Source: Odobenus rosmarus divergens
Lineage: Eukaryota; Chordata; Mammalia; Carnivora; Odobenidae
Direction: 5' to 3'
Assembly (NCBI RefSeq): GCF_000321225.1
Contig: NW_004451011.1
Location: 795,174 to 859,173 of the forward strand
DNA: 64,000 bases
Shown piece by piece: positions 41,301 through 53,119 of this stretch. Numbering within the stretch: position 1 is the first letter of the stretch; every line of letters starts with the position of its first letter. The position numbers and the translations under genes were made by a program. The notes under the pieces are model-generated. The model searched no databases. It was not told where the DNA came from and saw only the letters and a list, made by a program, of their open reading frames with translations.

Positions 41301-42929
41301 GTATTCCTGGGGGGTCATGAGCCAGTCAGGCAATTATTTTCAACCAGCTGTTTCTAAAATCTTGACTGCAGTCTGTAAATCAGCAAACACTGTGGCTGAG
41401 AAGTGACTCGTGCACTCCAGCCTGCCCTAGAATCACCTGCATACCTGATCCAGTGGGTCAGGAGTAAGGCCCAAGAATGTGCATTTCCAACAAGTTCCCT
41501 GCGGTTGTGGATGTTGCGGGTTGGGCGGGGAGTGGGGGGGACTGCCCTGTTTTAAAGCAAGAACGAGTGCTGCTTTTCCGCCTGCACTGAGGAGCTCCTG
41601 CCTTCACCCAGCCTACCCACCAGCCGCCACCTGAGGTCAAGCGCACAGAGCTGGATAAGGAAAACGAAAACTGCAAAGAAGACCTATGTAAAAATCTAAT
41701 CACAGACAGGTTTAGTCTAGTTTATCCAACTATTGTGAGTTTTTTAGAAGTGATTTTAGACTCAGACTATGTGGAATACGATTTCAACAGGTGGTGATGA
41801 TGATGAAGGCAAAACAAGTGATGAGTTAGGCTGCTTTGCAGAGAGAACTCCTAGAAGGTTTACTGAGACAAGAGGAATAAAAGAAAAACAATTTCTATGT
41901 GGAAGGCATTTAAGGTATTTTTTAAAAAGTTACATGTTAACGTTGGAAAACGAGGAAGTTCTTGGAAAAAAAAATTATCCTAGTGCTAGTCTTGACACTT
42001 TATGGTGGGCAGTGGAAAGATGCTCTGGAGGAGTCAGAGGAGAATTGTTCAGGGAAAGGGGTTTGTGGGATTGCCGTGAAGATGCGTCCTGCTCGGAGTG
42101 TAGCTGAACCAGAAATGCTTAGTATCGGGCACTGAGAATGTGCTGGGCTGCGAGTCTGACCTTTGGGTTCTGGTACTAGCTCTGCTTTCACCAGTTTGTC
42201 TCTGGAAAGTAAGGGGATGACACTTCAGAATTCCTCAAAGCCCCAACCTCACCCGATAACGGATGGAATAAACAGCTCCTGATTTTTGGGAAGGCTGTCT
42301 GTGGCACTGGGTTTCTTTGTGTCTGTCTGCCTTCCCTCTCCCTCTGGAAAGTCAGGGTACTTCAGAAACAGTAATTGGCTCAGTGCCTTGTCCCAGCAAC
42401 TGCCATAACCCTCAGTTTGCGCTATGGCCAGGGAAATAATATGCGCACACCCCAAAAGTACCCCTTGTGGGGGTAAAGAGGCCACGCCATCTTCTAAGGA
42501 GGAAAACAGGGGCGAGGGGCTTGTAGAGAAACTTCTGGAGCACTACTTGGAGCAAATGGACATGGTGTGAATTAGAGACTACCTGGTGTATGTGGAGGAC
42601 ATCCATTCAGGACCAGAGACAGAGACTCCTTGACATCATGGCTTAAAGCTTAGGACGCTTCAGGCTCCCGAAGACACGTGACAGACAGCTAAATGAGTTC
42701 CAGAAGGCTTTAACGTCACAAAAGTCTGATCTTTAAAAGACAGCTAGGGAAACGAAGGCCCGTCATTCATGTGGTTCTTCCCCAGTCTACTAAAATGGAC
42801 TCGGGGAAGGATCCCCTGGTGCTCCAGCTAGAGACCAAATGTTTGGCCTGAAGGATGGGAAGGCTGAGTTTTCCACAGTTTTTGGAGGTAATGCACTTTA
42901 ACTTTATATTTTGAAAAAATTGCACACTT

Positions 42930-43080
42930 AGAGAAAAAAATGCAAGACCTTATGCAATTCATAGATACTTCATCCAGATTCACTGGTTATTAACATTTAG
43001 GCACATTTGCTCTCTCTCTCTCATGTATATGTGCCCATATGTGTATAGATACACATACATATTATTATTTTCTGAACCCT
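42930..43080 (-). repeat. L1-type fragment, antisense
   Basis: Same order of motifs as 3162-3315 (TTCATAGATACTTCATCCAG, GGTTATTAACATTTAGGCAC, TTTGCTCTCTCTC). Confidence 0.5.
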
Positions 43081-43619
43081 CTGAGAACTAGAAATGAGTT
43101 TTTGAGTGTTCTTCCTGAATCATCATTAACCATAGAAATCAAAATGAGACTACGTGCTTGTAGCAAAAAGAAATTCCTTTGGCAAGCCCCAGTACCAAGT
43201 CCCAGTTTCTGTTTCTGTTTTGATCTATCAGCACTTGGGCCTCTAGGTACTGACAAGTGTGATCTGTAGCTTGTGTCCACTTTTTCTTCATTTTAATATC
43301 ATTTCCACTTAAAGGCTAAATGTAATTTAGCAAACCTAAAGGAAAAAAAAAACTATATGCATGTTTCTTATTTGTAAGTCAATTTTGTTGATAACATATT
43401 TACTTTAATACAGGATTAAGTTGTATGCATAATGGACATTTGTCAGGTTTCCCTGTTTTTATTTATTTTGGGGAGTTACCTAGTATTTGAACCCCTTTTC
43501 TGTTTGATAGACGGGGTCATGGGGAGAAATTATGTGGGGGAGGTCGACTGAGCAATACAATACAGAAATAAAAAGGAGAGTTATATGGGATGAAAAGCAG
43601 AAGTAGCCTCCCCACCCCC

Positions 43620-44053
43620 AAAATGCTGGAAACAACCCAAATGCCCACATTGGTGAATGGATAAACAAATGGCTACATTTGTACAAGGGAATACTATCCA
43701 GCAATATAAAAGAATGACACATACTACAACAGAGGTGAACCTCAAAAATACTATGCTAAGTGAAAGAAGCCAGACACAAAGACCACAAATTGTGAAATTC
43801 CTTTTCTATGAAATGTTCAGAAAAGGCAAATATTGGAGACAGAAAGTAGATAGTGATTCCTGGGGCCAGGGGTGGGAAAGGGAATGAGTGCAAATGGGCA
43901 CAAAGGATCTTTTTGGGGTGATGGAAGTGTGTTAAAATTGGATGGTTACACAATTCTGTAAATGTGCTAAAGATCTTGACTTCTACACTCAAAATGAGTG
44001 GATACTATGGTATGTAAATTATACCTCGATAAAGCTTTTTTTTTTTTTTTTTT
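43620..44053 (+). repeat. L1 3'-UTR fragment with poly-T end, sense
   Basis: GGTGAATGGATAAACAAATG, TATGCTAAGTGAAAGAAGCC, GAAATGTTCAGAAAAGGCAA, then GTAAATTATACCTCGATAAAG are the classic sense 3' region of an old L1. It ends against a T20 run at 44034-44053. Confidence 0.85.
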
Positions 44054-44544
44054 AAGAGTTATTTGGGATGGAGTAAAGAGCAGATATGTCCCTGCTCTTA
44101 GAATGCTCAGGAGGCTCCAGTAGAGGGGCTATTCTAATCTGAGACAGTGATTTACAAAAACAAAGGATAGAGCCAGGGAGAGGGATTGCAGTTTAGAAGG
44201 ACCAAACCAAAAGACAGTCCTGGGTGGGGAAGGAGGATTATAAAAGGGCAGCAGGGAGAAAGGGAGACATCTCAGAATTTGCTGTCTCTGGTGGTGGCTC
44301 CCAGCTTGGAAATGGACTCCCAACAAAGTCTTTTCCCTCTACTCCACACTCATGCGAGGCCCCAGAAACAGTGCAGCTACCACCTCCTTCCCAGTGAAAG
44401 CCTCCGCGGGCGCCAGGCCGTTTTTCCTGACAGGGATACCACCTATAGCAATGATGTTAAGGGGAAGCCCTGGTAATGGAGCAGCATTAATAAAACAACA
44501 GATCATTTAAGGCATAGACATTTAAAAAAAATTTCAATTTGCAG

Positions 44545-44728
44545 AGGCGCCTGGATGGCTCAGTCGGTTAAGTGTCTGCCTTTGGCTCAGGTCACGATCC
44601 CGGCGGGGTCCTGGGATCAAGTCCCGCGTCGGGCTCCACGCTCAGCGGGGACTCTGCTTCTCTCTCTGCCCCTCGCCACCACTTGTACTCTCTCTCTCTC
44701 AAATAACTAAATAAAATCTTTAAAAAAA
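44545..44728 (+). repeat. SINEC, sense
   Basis: AGGCGCCTGGATGGCTCAGT head, B box GATCAAGTCCCGC, tail AAATAACTAAATAAAATC. Near-TSD AAAAAAATTTCAA on both sides. First SINE after a 15.1-kb gap. Confidence 0.95.
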
Positions 44729-44984
44729 TTTCAAGTTGTAAAGGACCTCAACCAGCTTAAACTTCAAAAGAATCCAGACAAAGCAAACCAGTGGCCATGT
44801 TTTTAAATGGCTTTTAAAAAATTTTAATTCCAGTGTTGTTAACCTGCAGTGTTACCTAAGTTTCAGGTGTGCTAAAGGGGCTTTTGATAAAAGCAGAGCT
44901 GAGTGGGCTCTCTTCTGGGGCTGGGACAAGTTTACCCCAGAGTTCAGGTCCAGGGAATGGTGAGTGATACTAACAATCATTTAC

Positions 44985-45215
44985 TGGGGGAGTCCTCAGT
45001 GCCAACCTTGGTGCTCCACGTTCTACCCACGGAATCCTCAGGACAGCTCTTGGAGAGGGGGCTGCTCCGACCGCCTTCTTACAGATGGGGACTCTGAGGC
45101 ACAGAGACCCGAAATTATTTGCCTGTGGGTCTGGAGAGCTCACAGCCAACAGATGACAGAGTTGGGATCAGGACCCAGAGTTAGGGACCCAGAAGTGGTG
45201 TCTACAAATAGTGTG
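44985..45215 (+). repeat. MIR SINE, sense
   Basis: AACAATCATTTACTGGGGGA, then ACAGATGGGGACTCTGAGGC, ACAGAGACCCGAAATTATTT, GACAGAGTTGGGATCAGGAC in the MIR order. Confidence 0.75.
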
Positions 45216-47194
45216 CTATCCTGCCCTCCTAAAGAATTAGCTGTGGGATACTTTTCCTGTTCATCACGATTCTGAAGCTGGTAGAGTTCAGTTCAACAAC
45301 AGGTATTGAGCCCATTGGCTCTGGGAATATAAAGTTTGTGTATTTTCCTTTTAGTGAATATTTACTAAGCCACTCCTCTGTGCCGAACACCAAACATCTG
45401 TGCTAGACCTTGCCCCCCCAGGTGGTGGAAGAGTCCCTTTTCTTAAGGAGCCGCGATCCAGGTAGAGGCATGAACCTACAGGAAAGTTCAGAGACAGGGC
45501 TGTAAGAGGCTGGCTCTTGTGGGGGCCTGAGTGGGGGCACCTGGAGCAAACCAAGAGTCGGTGGTGAGCGTCTGGCAAAGGCCTCCTGCAGATGTGAAAT
45601 CTAGGCCGGGACCTCAGCCCTGCCCTTCCCTGCGCGTCTCGGCTAGAGCCTTTGTGGAGTTCATGCGTGCTGTGTATTCGGTATCCCTGTATGACACCCA
45701 GCAGAAAACAGCTCTTTCTTATCAGAGAAGTTAGCACGGTTGACGTCAGGTCTCCGAGAGTTAAGGTCTCTCTCTGCCTGTAGGTGCAGGCTCTGAACAT
45801 GGCAGGTGCAGCTCCAGGAGGCGCAGAGTGGATTGGGCTGGGCTTTGCTGGCCAGCTGCAGCTGGGGAGTTTGCAGAGCATGCTCCGCTCCGGCTGTGCG
45901 GGCACTCTGTAAGTTAGCCCTCAGCGATCCAAATTCCTTGCCGTCCCCTCACTCCCCTTCCCACTGTTGAAGAGGGGTCACGGCGCACTGTTGGTGTTTC
46001 CTTCTTTGCTGACGGCTTTGCTGTGTTGAGGGTTCCTTTCCCCAGTGCCCCGGTCATGCCATTTTTTGGACCACAGTTACCTTGTTGGTGTGGAGTCACT
46101 TTGGCTGGGGGTCTTCCTGACCGGCACATCCCATTACTGCAGGTTTAGGGTCGTGGAGGGTTGTTTCAGGCTTCAGGTGCAGGCTGAGTGAAAATCTGTC
46201 TCTAAGGTAAGTGTTGACTAGGTCTGGCTGGGTCTAGGTGGCCACTCCTACAAAACAGCACCCCTCCTCCTGTTTCTGCTGTTGGTTATTTGCCTCTTAA
46301 GTCCACTGTCTGGATGACTATCCTGTAGATTTCAAATTCCACAGACTGCGAGTCTGGAGATCGGAACCCTGCCCCCCAAAAACGAGACTGTTATATCTGA
46401 AAGGGGCCCCTCCGCATAGTGTGGGTCAAAGCTTCATTGTCCAGCTGTGAAGACAGATGCTCTGACCGTGGACGTGACTTGTCCTGTTAAGGCCACTGGC
46501 TCCTGGCTAGCAGGGCACAGGCTGGGATCCGTGAGGCCAAGTGGCTTCTTGTTTCTTCCATCGTCTTGCACTTTGTCCTGCTAGGGATTTTTGTCTTTGT
46601 GAATAATTCATGTTTTGATTTTTATGGACGATAAAATTTGGACGTGGATGTGAAGTCTCTTTGGAAAGCATGAGGATGGTAAGAATATAAGGATGTGGAT
46701 GCATCTTGCCTGCTTAGGCGGAACTTGAAAAAAATCACTCCTAGCTAGTCCCATTGAAACACAGCTGTGGTCGATATCGTGATGTATTTTCTTTGATTTT
46801 TTTTAATGAGAGTTTGTTTTCTGTTGTTAAAATGCAAACGATAATTGTAGCTATGATCTTTGTTATAATGTCATGAGAGGCCCAGTCAAAAAGACCCTGG
46901 AGTCTCAGGGATTGATGTCACCACCGTGAAGTTGACACAGGTCGGTGTTTGTTGGCGCACATTGTCTTAGGAGGACAGAGTCTTTTCAGCAAGTAAAAGA
47001 CTGAAATATTTCTTTGGGCCCAGAATGGTTAAAATCCTGCTTTGGACACAGTCAGCCCATCCCTGGCTCCAGCTCTTTTGTTTTGTTAGGATATCATTTG
47101 TGGCTAGTCCTTAAGGAATGACAGGTCCCATCATTTAGAGGAAAATCTAATTAAAAAAAAAACAGTTCCTTTGCCATGTCCATTTCTTTGACCT

Positions 47195-47290
47195 TTTTTA
47201 AAAAAGAACTTGATTGAGCTATGATTCACATGCCATACGAGCAGCGCCAAGTGTACAATTCAGTGGTTTTTCGTATTTACTCTTGGCACC
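47195..47290 (-). repeat. L1-type fragment, antisense
   Basis: TTGAGCTATGATTCACATGC and AAGTGTACAATTCAGTGGTT match the same L1 region as 4777-4935. Confidence 0.7.
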
Positions 47291-47356
47291 TGGGTGCCCA
47301 TCCTGATGGGATGGTTTCCTCGGCACTGACTAAAGCGGTTTGCGTGGCCGCCAAAT

Positions 47357-47370
47357 CCAGCAGGTGGCGC
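47357..47370 (+). promoter_or_regulatory. CTCF core motif, forward
   Basis: CCAGCAGGTGGCGC fits the CTCF core consensus CCASYAGRKGGCRC at all 14 positions. It lies outside recognised SINEs, just after an old L1 fragment. Occupancy is an inference. Confidence 0.6.
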
Positions 47371-47949
47371 TTGGCATTGTCACAAACCTCCCAGCACAGG
47401 ATGAGCCGGGGAAGGAGCGTGCAGTGTTCAGAGGTGTGGTGGTCACCTGGTTTCCGCAGCAGGTTAAGGAGGAAGAAAGGACGTTGCCATCCCTGAGTCT
47501 GGGATTTGTCTTTCTTTTTAAAAATGGGAAAGGCAGCTCTTGTGATCTGTAGGTTTTGTCCTTCCTGTTGACTCTGGCAGGGAAAGAAAGTTTAAAAAAA
47601 TTTTGTTAAACATCCTTAATGACTATCATACTGCAAATCTTTGAAATGTTTGGATGGAGGGGAAGGAAGGCAAGGAGTTGATTCCAAATATTTCAACTGG
47701 GTATACAATGTTGGTTCGGGTAGCTTTGAGGCTGAGTGCGTTAAAAAAAAAAATTAATCTTTTTCAGCCCTTCATTATAAATCCTTGATGAAAGTTCAGG
47801 ACATTCTTCTAAAACTTTTCTACTTTATGCATTATTTTACTCCCCTGCTAAGTACTTGTGATTGACAAGAGTTGAAATATGCAAATTGGAATTACTCTCA
47901 TGAAGTAGGTCTCTAATTTTCATTGTCATAAAATTTTTTTAAATTAGGT

Positions 47950-48095
47950 GAAGGAGGTGATAATATCATCACTTTGTAGAAGAAAGTGAAGCACCCCGGA
48001 GATTTTGACCTGATAGTAGTTACAAAGTGGGTTAAGTGCGGGACTGAGCTAGACGGTGGATTCCTGATTCTGGTTCCAGCTTGTCCTACCAGGTA
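47950..48095 (+). repeat. MIR remnant
   Basis: Ordered MIR-like words: TGATAATATCATCACTTTGT, AGTAGTTACAAAGTGGGTTA, GGACTGAGCTAGACGGTGGA. Strongly diverged. Confidence 0.45.
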
Positions 48096-48139
48096 AGCCT
48101 CTCAGTGGGACATCAGTACCTTGACAGATGATTTCAGGT

Positions 48140-48580
48140 ATTCTCTATTGGTTTCCTATTCCTGCTGTAATAAATCACCATGAACCTAGTGCCTTAAAAC
48201 AGTACAAACCATCTTACAGTCCTGGAGACCAAAGGTCCTAAAACGAAGTGTCAGCAGGGCTGCATTCCTTCCAGGAGCCATAGGGGAGAGTCCATTTCCT
48301 TCTTTTTTTCCAGCTGCTAGAGGATGCCTGCTCTCCTTGGTTTGTGGTCTGTCCTCCATATGCAAAGCCAGCAGCACAGCATCTCCCTCCAAACCCCCGT
48401 CTGACTTCTGCTTTTCTTATGGCGTCTCCTTCTCTGACTCTGAGCCTACTGCCTCCCTCATTGAAAGGACCCCTGTGATTACATCAGGCCCACCGGATAA
48501 TCCAGGGTCATCTTCTCATCTCAAAATCCTTCCTTCACGGCTGGAAAGTCCTTTTTGCCATGTAAGGTAAATATTCACAG
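48140..48580 (-). repeat. MaLR (MLT1-like) LTR remnant, antisense
   Basis: TTTCCTATTCCTGCTGTAAT, GTGCCTTAAAACAGTACAAA, TACAGTCCTGGAGACCAAAG, GTGTCAGCAGGGCTGCATTC are the antisense order of an MLT1-like LTR. No protein-coding internal region is present. Confidence 0.7.
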
Positions 48581-48734
48581 GTTCCTAGAGCACAGGCGTC
48601 TTTGGTGGAGGGGTATTATTCTCTCTTCCATGTATTCTAAAAAAAAAAAATTTCGGTGGTAGTGAATTTGGGAAATGCTGGACTAAACAAAGTTAAATAG
48701 GACTTCTCGGCACTTAAAAAAAATAACTAGTAGA

Positions 48735-48960
48735 GCTTATATTTGTTGAAACTTTTGTATTTGTGAAGTACTTTGCTAAATTTTACGTGGATTATCTCAT
48801 TGTGACGATACTAAGGAGTTCAGTTATTCTCACTCATCAAATAAAGAAACTGAGGTTCAAAGGTTGATGACTTGCTCAAGGTCACACTGCTCTAAGTGGT
48901 GGAGCTAGAATTCAAACGCACATCTACCTGATGCTAGAGCTTGAGTCTTGAGGTTCCATG
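48735..48960 (+). repeat. MIR SINE, sense
   Basis: GGATTATCTCATTGTGACGA, AAACTGAGGTTCAAAGGTTG, GACTTGCTCAAGGTCACACT, GGTGGAGCTAGAATTCAAAC in MIR order. Confidence 0.85.
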
Positions 48961-49114
48961 ATGTTAATACTCTGATATGTAAGGCAGGGGGTGTGGATGC
49001 AGAATTTTCTAGATGAACCTAGCCAGCATTATAGCATCTTACCAGGCTAGTGTTCTTCAGAACACTTTATGAAATGATGAACTTGGTGGCCTTGATAGCA
49101 ATGTTAGCCAGTAG

Positions 49115-49275
49115 TACTTTCTGTGATGATGGGAATATTCTATATCTCTACTTGCCAGTATGGTAGCCACTAGCTACCTGTGGCAATTGAGCACTTGAAA
49201 TGTTGTTAAGATAGCTGAGGAACTGAATTGCAAGTTTTATTTGATTTAAATTATTTAAATAGAAATAGTCACATG
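49115..49275 (+). repeat. Ancient dispersed repeat, copy 1 (same family as 56125-56300)
   Basis: Shares GTACTTTCTGTGATGATGGG, GGAACTGAAT and an AT-rich TTTAAATTATTTAAAT tract with 56125-56300. Probably a DNA-transposon remnant; family is not named. Confidence 0.55.
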
Positions 49276-49290
49276 GTGGGGGTAATAATA

Positions 49291-49442
49291 GCGCCTGGGT
49301 GGCTCAGTCCGTTAGGCCTCTGCCTTCAGCTCAGGTCATGATCCCAGGGTTCTGGGATCGAGTCCTGCATCAGACTCCCTGCTCGGTGGGGAGCCTGCCT
49401 CTCCCTCTCCCCCTACTCATGCACGCTCGGGCTCTCTCAAAT
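49291..49442 (+). repeat. SINEC, sense, 3'-truncated
   Basis: GCGCCTGGGTGGCTCAGTCC head and intact B box, but it stops at GCTCTCTCAAAT with no A-rich tail and no visible TSD. Confidence 0.9.
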
Positions 49443-50960
49443 CCTTCTGAGAAGGATGTGCTTTTGGGTGGAAGATGACAGTAAAACAGGACTTCAGGCA
49501 TCATGAGAAAAGCCAGTGGAGATCTGTAGACCATTGAGTCCCAGTCTTTGATACACCTATCTTGGTTGTTGGTTATCTGACAGTGTCCTGTAAACATGAA
49601 TGTCCTAGTGGAAGTATTCTCAATTGTTCAAGACTCTATGAAGCCGTTCTATATAACTGTGGGTAAATCAAGGCAGTAGGACTGAGGTCTGGTAAAGTCT
49701 TTGAAGCTAGTCTCTTTGGGGAGACAGTAGGTACTTTGGTGAAAGATCATCCGTCATGTTGCATAAAACAATACCATTAGAAATGCAAAGCAAGCACCAA
49801 GTTAATACTGTGGTCAATGGTGCTGACTCTTAATTTAGCTATGGAAAACCTTTCTTCACATGAAATCTTAGGCAGGAGCCCAATATCTGTCACAGATAAA
49901 ATGAGAGCTGTTCTGTTTGAAGCAGTTGAGTGAATCATGGTCCTATTATCTGAGCCCCCTTCACTTACTATTGAGGCTTGTCTCGGTACGTCTCGGAAAC
50001 TCCAGGGTATATCCGTCACTGACAGAATCTGGAAAAGAGGTTAAAAGCTCAGAGGCAGGAGAGCTTCTGGGTTTCTCAGGGGAGGCTGCAAGGGAGAAAA
50101 GAGATGTGACACCTCCCAGATGCCTTTATATGCATATTTTCAAATATATTTCGTATGTAATTTTGAAAAGATGAAACTAGATGTCTTTGTAAATTTGCTC
50201 TTTCATATTCTGTCATAAATAACTTCGAACAATTGATCAACATCTTTAAAATGGATGCTGAGTGTTCTGTCACGTGTTTGTACGGAACAGGGTATAAATT
50301 TGGGAGGAAGAGATTTTTTTAGGATTTCACGTCACTGATTGAAGTCAGGCCATTCCCATCAAACTTGGGTATATTCCTTACTTAGAACCAGACTTAGCAA
50401 TGACTAAAGAGCCATTCTTGCCCATAAATGTCACATGACACTGGAGATCATTGAACTGGGTTTTTAAATCTTGCTACGGTCATTTGCATTTCCTGTATCA
50501 TGTGGGTACTGGGATTACCTGGACAATGGAATATTGAATCCTTGAGTTCTTCACATTATCCATTACGAGGTCTTTGCCCACCGAATCTTGAGCATTGCAT
50601 TTCATGAAGTAACTAATTCAAAATCATGTGGTCAGTAAGTGATAGGCCTAGGATTTGATCCGAGGTGGTCTATCTTTGGCATTTGAGCTCCAAAACATTA
50701 ATGTTTCCAAAATAAATTTTCTTTCTAATAACTGTAACTCTAAGTAATGAATTATCAAAGGGAGCTATGGGGTCCGCTCCTGGGGAATGGTAGAAATGTG
50801 TGTAATAGACACTGTCTCTGTACTTGATATGAATTAGTTATTTCTCCTGTGATAATGACTAGAATCTAGACATTTTCTCATTGGACAGACAGGACTGCTT
50901 ACTATAAAACACGTTGGTAAAGACTTTCCATATATATTTCTGCATATTTAGAAATAAACC

Positions 50961-50987
50961 TATATATATATATATATATATATATAT
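50961..50987. repeat. (TA)n microsatellite, about 13 units
   Basis: Uninterrupted TA dinucleotides between AAACC and TCCAG. Likely length-polymorphic. Confidence 0.95.
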
Positions 50988-51220
50988 CCAGTTGTGAATG
51001 GGATCCTAGTAGATTCCATCATGAATGAATCTTTGTTTTTGGCTGTGTAATATCTGTAACAAAGTGGTATAAGTGGCTTTTATGCCTGGAGTGTGAATGG
51101 AGGTGACCTATGGAAAAGTGGGGCAGAGCTCTGTTCAAAGTGCAATTAATAAATATTATAAAAAACCCAGTAACTTGTCTTTAGAATTAATAATTGATAT
51201 ATTTCCTAGAATCAGACAAG

Positions 51221-51327
51221 TTTTTGTTTATTTGTTTAAGCAAATTCTATGCACAATGTGGGGCTTGAACTCACAACCCTGAGATGAAGAGTTGAATGCT
51301 CTACCAACTGAGCCAGCCAGGTGCCCC
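51221..51327 (-). repeat. Short SINEC type, antisense
   Basis: GGGGCTTGAACTCACAACCC and CTGAGCCAGCCAGGTGCCCC. Near-TSD AGAATCAGACAAG / AGAATCAAGTAAG. Confidence 0.9.
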
Positions 51328-51619
51328 AGAATCAAGTAAGTTCTTGGTCTTGTTTTTTGTCTTACATGGACAGAGTTGACGGTCATAAAGCCTACACTCC
51401 ACCAAGGCCAGATAGATTTTAATACATTTTGGTGTGCTTACTGATGTCTTTTGCTATTTAATTTGTGCTGTGTTTGAGACCTATACTTCTGGTCACCACC
51501 TGCAATTTGAGTTTTCCAGTTCCCATCCATTTTTAATAGAAGTTCATGTAATGACACAATGTGGTAACTCAACTCTACCAAGACACTGCTGCCGAGCCTG
51601 AACTACTGATGAGCAGGCA

Positions 51620-51633
51620 GTGCCCCCTGGCGA
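51620..51633 (-). promoter_or_regulatory. CTCF core motif, reverse
   Basis: GTGCCCCCTGGCGA is the reverse complement of TCGCCAGGGGGCAC. Positions 4-14 fit the CTCF core consensus; two of the first three bases differ. Confidence 0.5.
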
Positions 51634-51885
51634 CAGCTGGAGGTATTGGTTCAGCTGATGGAAAAAAGAGTCAATGTGATGTTCTAAAGGTAGTTGCTGA
51701 GTGACTGTGAGTAACTGGCAAAAATAAGGGTGGAATGAAGGCTAGGGACTATTGTTGAATGGGACAAAGATGAAAAATACTTTTAATTGGGATAAAGACA
51801 TCTCATTGTAGACAGAGGAAAACGAACACAGAGATAAAAAAAAAAGTTAAAGATTCTTATGAGAGGGCAGGTGTATAGTGTTCTA

Positions 51886-52045
51886 AACTGTGCATTGAGG
51901 ACCAGCAGGTTTGACCTTCTTGGGAGCTCGTTAGAAATGCAGAATCCCAGGTCCTACCCCATGGTCACGGAGTCAGAATCTGCATTTACTAAGAACCTCA
52001 GATGATTCATCTGCGCTGTGAAGTGTGAGAAACGCTGGTGCACAG
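51886..52045 (-). repeat. hAT-Charlie MITE (MER20-like)
   Basis: GGGAGCTCGTTAGAAATGCA, GAATCCCAGGTCCTACCCCA, GAGTCAGAATCTGCATTTAC, terminal TGAGAAACGCTGG. MER20 is my recollection of the family. Confidence 0.65.
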
Positions 52046-52084
52046 CAGAAGTGTTGAGTTGAGCTCTTGGACTTGAGATTTAGA

Positions 52085-52290
52085 TAGAGCTGGGTTGGAA
52101 TCCCGGTTCTGCTGATCCTCAGCTGTGTGCCCTTGAGCAAGTAACAGGTGCTTCGGCTTCCTTACCCGTAAGTGAGGAAGACTTTGGATTACTGTAAGGC
52201 AGCCATCACCCCCGTCACTGCCAACGTCGAATGAGGGCTCACACGTTTTAGGCACTGTTCTGAGCTCTTCTTAATGAGATCTTGCAGGTG
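52085..52290 (-). repeat. MIR SINE, probably two fragments
   Basis: GGGTTGGAATCCCGGTTCTG, CAGCTGTGTGCCCTTGAGCA, AACAGGTGCTTCGGCTTCCT is MIR antisense. The following TTTTAGGCACTGTTCTGAGC could be a second, sense fragment. Confidence 0.7.
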
Positions 52291-52589
52291 GCATGTCTAG
52301 CAAACGGTAAACGCTCACCAGTGGAAAAAATGCCGGGTCGTGATGATTGTAATCCTCCTACAGCACAGTCTTTGAGCAAGCGGATGGAATGGAAATGCTT
52401 CAACAGAAGACACAAAGACTGTAGGGTTGGCAGGTGGGGCCTGGGGCCCGGGTGCCAAGGCCTTGGGGGAGTTTTGAGGGCCAAATTCTCACACTTGACC
52501 CCTCTTCATTAGTGATGCAAAAAAGATTATTTAAGATGAAACCAGTCTTCAGAAACCTTGCTTAATCTAATAAACAATTGGATATCTGT

Positions 52590-53100
52590 TTAAAACAGTG
52601 GTTCTGTAACCTTTTGGCCTGAAGATCCCTTGACACTCTTCACAATTATTGAGGCCCCACTCGGAGCTTTTGTTGATGTGGGTTATATCTGTCAATATTG
52701 ACCTTATTAGAAACTAAAAGCTGAGAAAAATTTTAAAGATTAATTCATTTAAAGATATGTTAATATACATAATAGTTTTTTTTTTGTAAGAAATAACTAC
52801 ACTTTCTAAGAGAAAAAAAATCTAGTGAGCAGTGTGGAGTATTGTATGTTTTTGCAAATCTCCTTAATACCTGGTTCAATAGAAGAGAGCTGGATTCTCC
52901 TATCTGCTTCTCATTCAGTCTGTTGAAGTATCATTCATCATGTAGACTCTAGAAAACTCCATTGTACACTCATGAAAGCGGGAGAGTAAGAAAGGCAAAT
53001 AACATTTTAGTATTATTAGAAAAGAGTTTTGATCTCGTGGGCCTCCTGTAAGGGTCTCAGGGACTCCCAGGAAACTGGTGGTTTAAAAGACGAGAACACA
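52590..53100 (+). repeat. Ancient dispersed repeat (unassigned)
   Basis: CAGTGGTTCTGTAACCTTTT, TTCACAATTATTGAGGCCCC, GTGGGTTATATCTGTCAATA, AGAGAGCTGGATTCTCCTAT are phrases I recognise as a common mammalian repeat. I cannot name the family with confidence. Confidence 0.55.
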
Positions 53101-53119
53101 TTCTTTGTAAACAAATAGA

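Larger units (their letters stand above)
41134..44544. other. Intergenic, upstream of GPR151
   Basis: Contains a hAT-like fragment near 41400-41515, an L1-like fragment at 42930-43080, and the L1 3' end at 43620-44053. A 49-codon frame at 42424-42570 continues after one TGA to 42633; see finding. No gene recognised. Confidence 0.7.

Noticed and set aside
44034..44053. T20 run as a possible Pol III terminator or processed-pseudogene tail
   Set aside because: It abuts the 3' end of an L1 fragment and has no RNA gene beside it.
45351..45905. 184-codon open frame on the - strand
   Set aside because: Cys/Pro/Ser-rich low-information protein in intergenic DNA with a decayed MIR-like repeat at its edge; no domain, no splice support.
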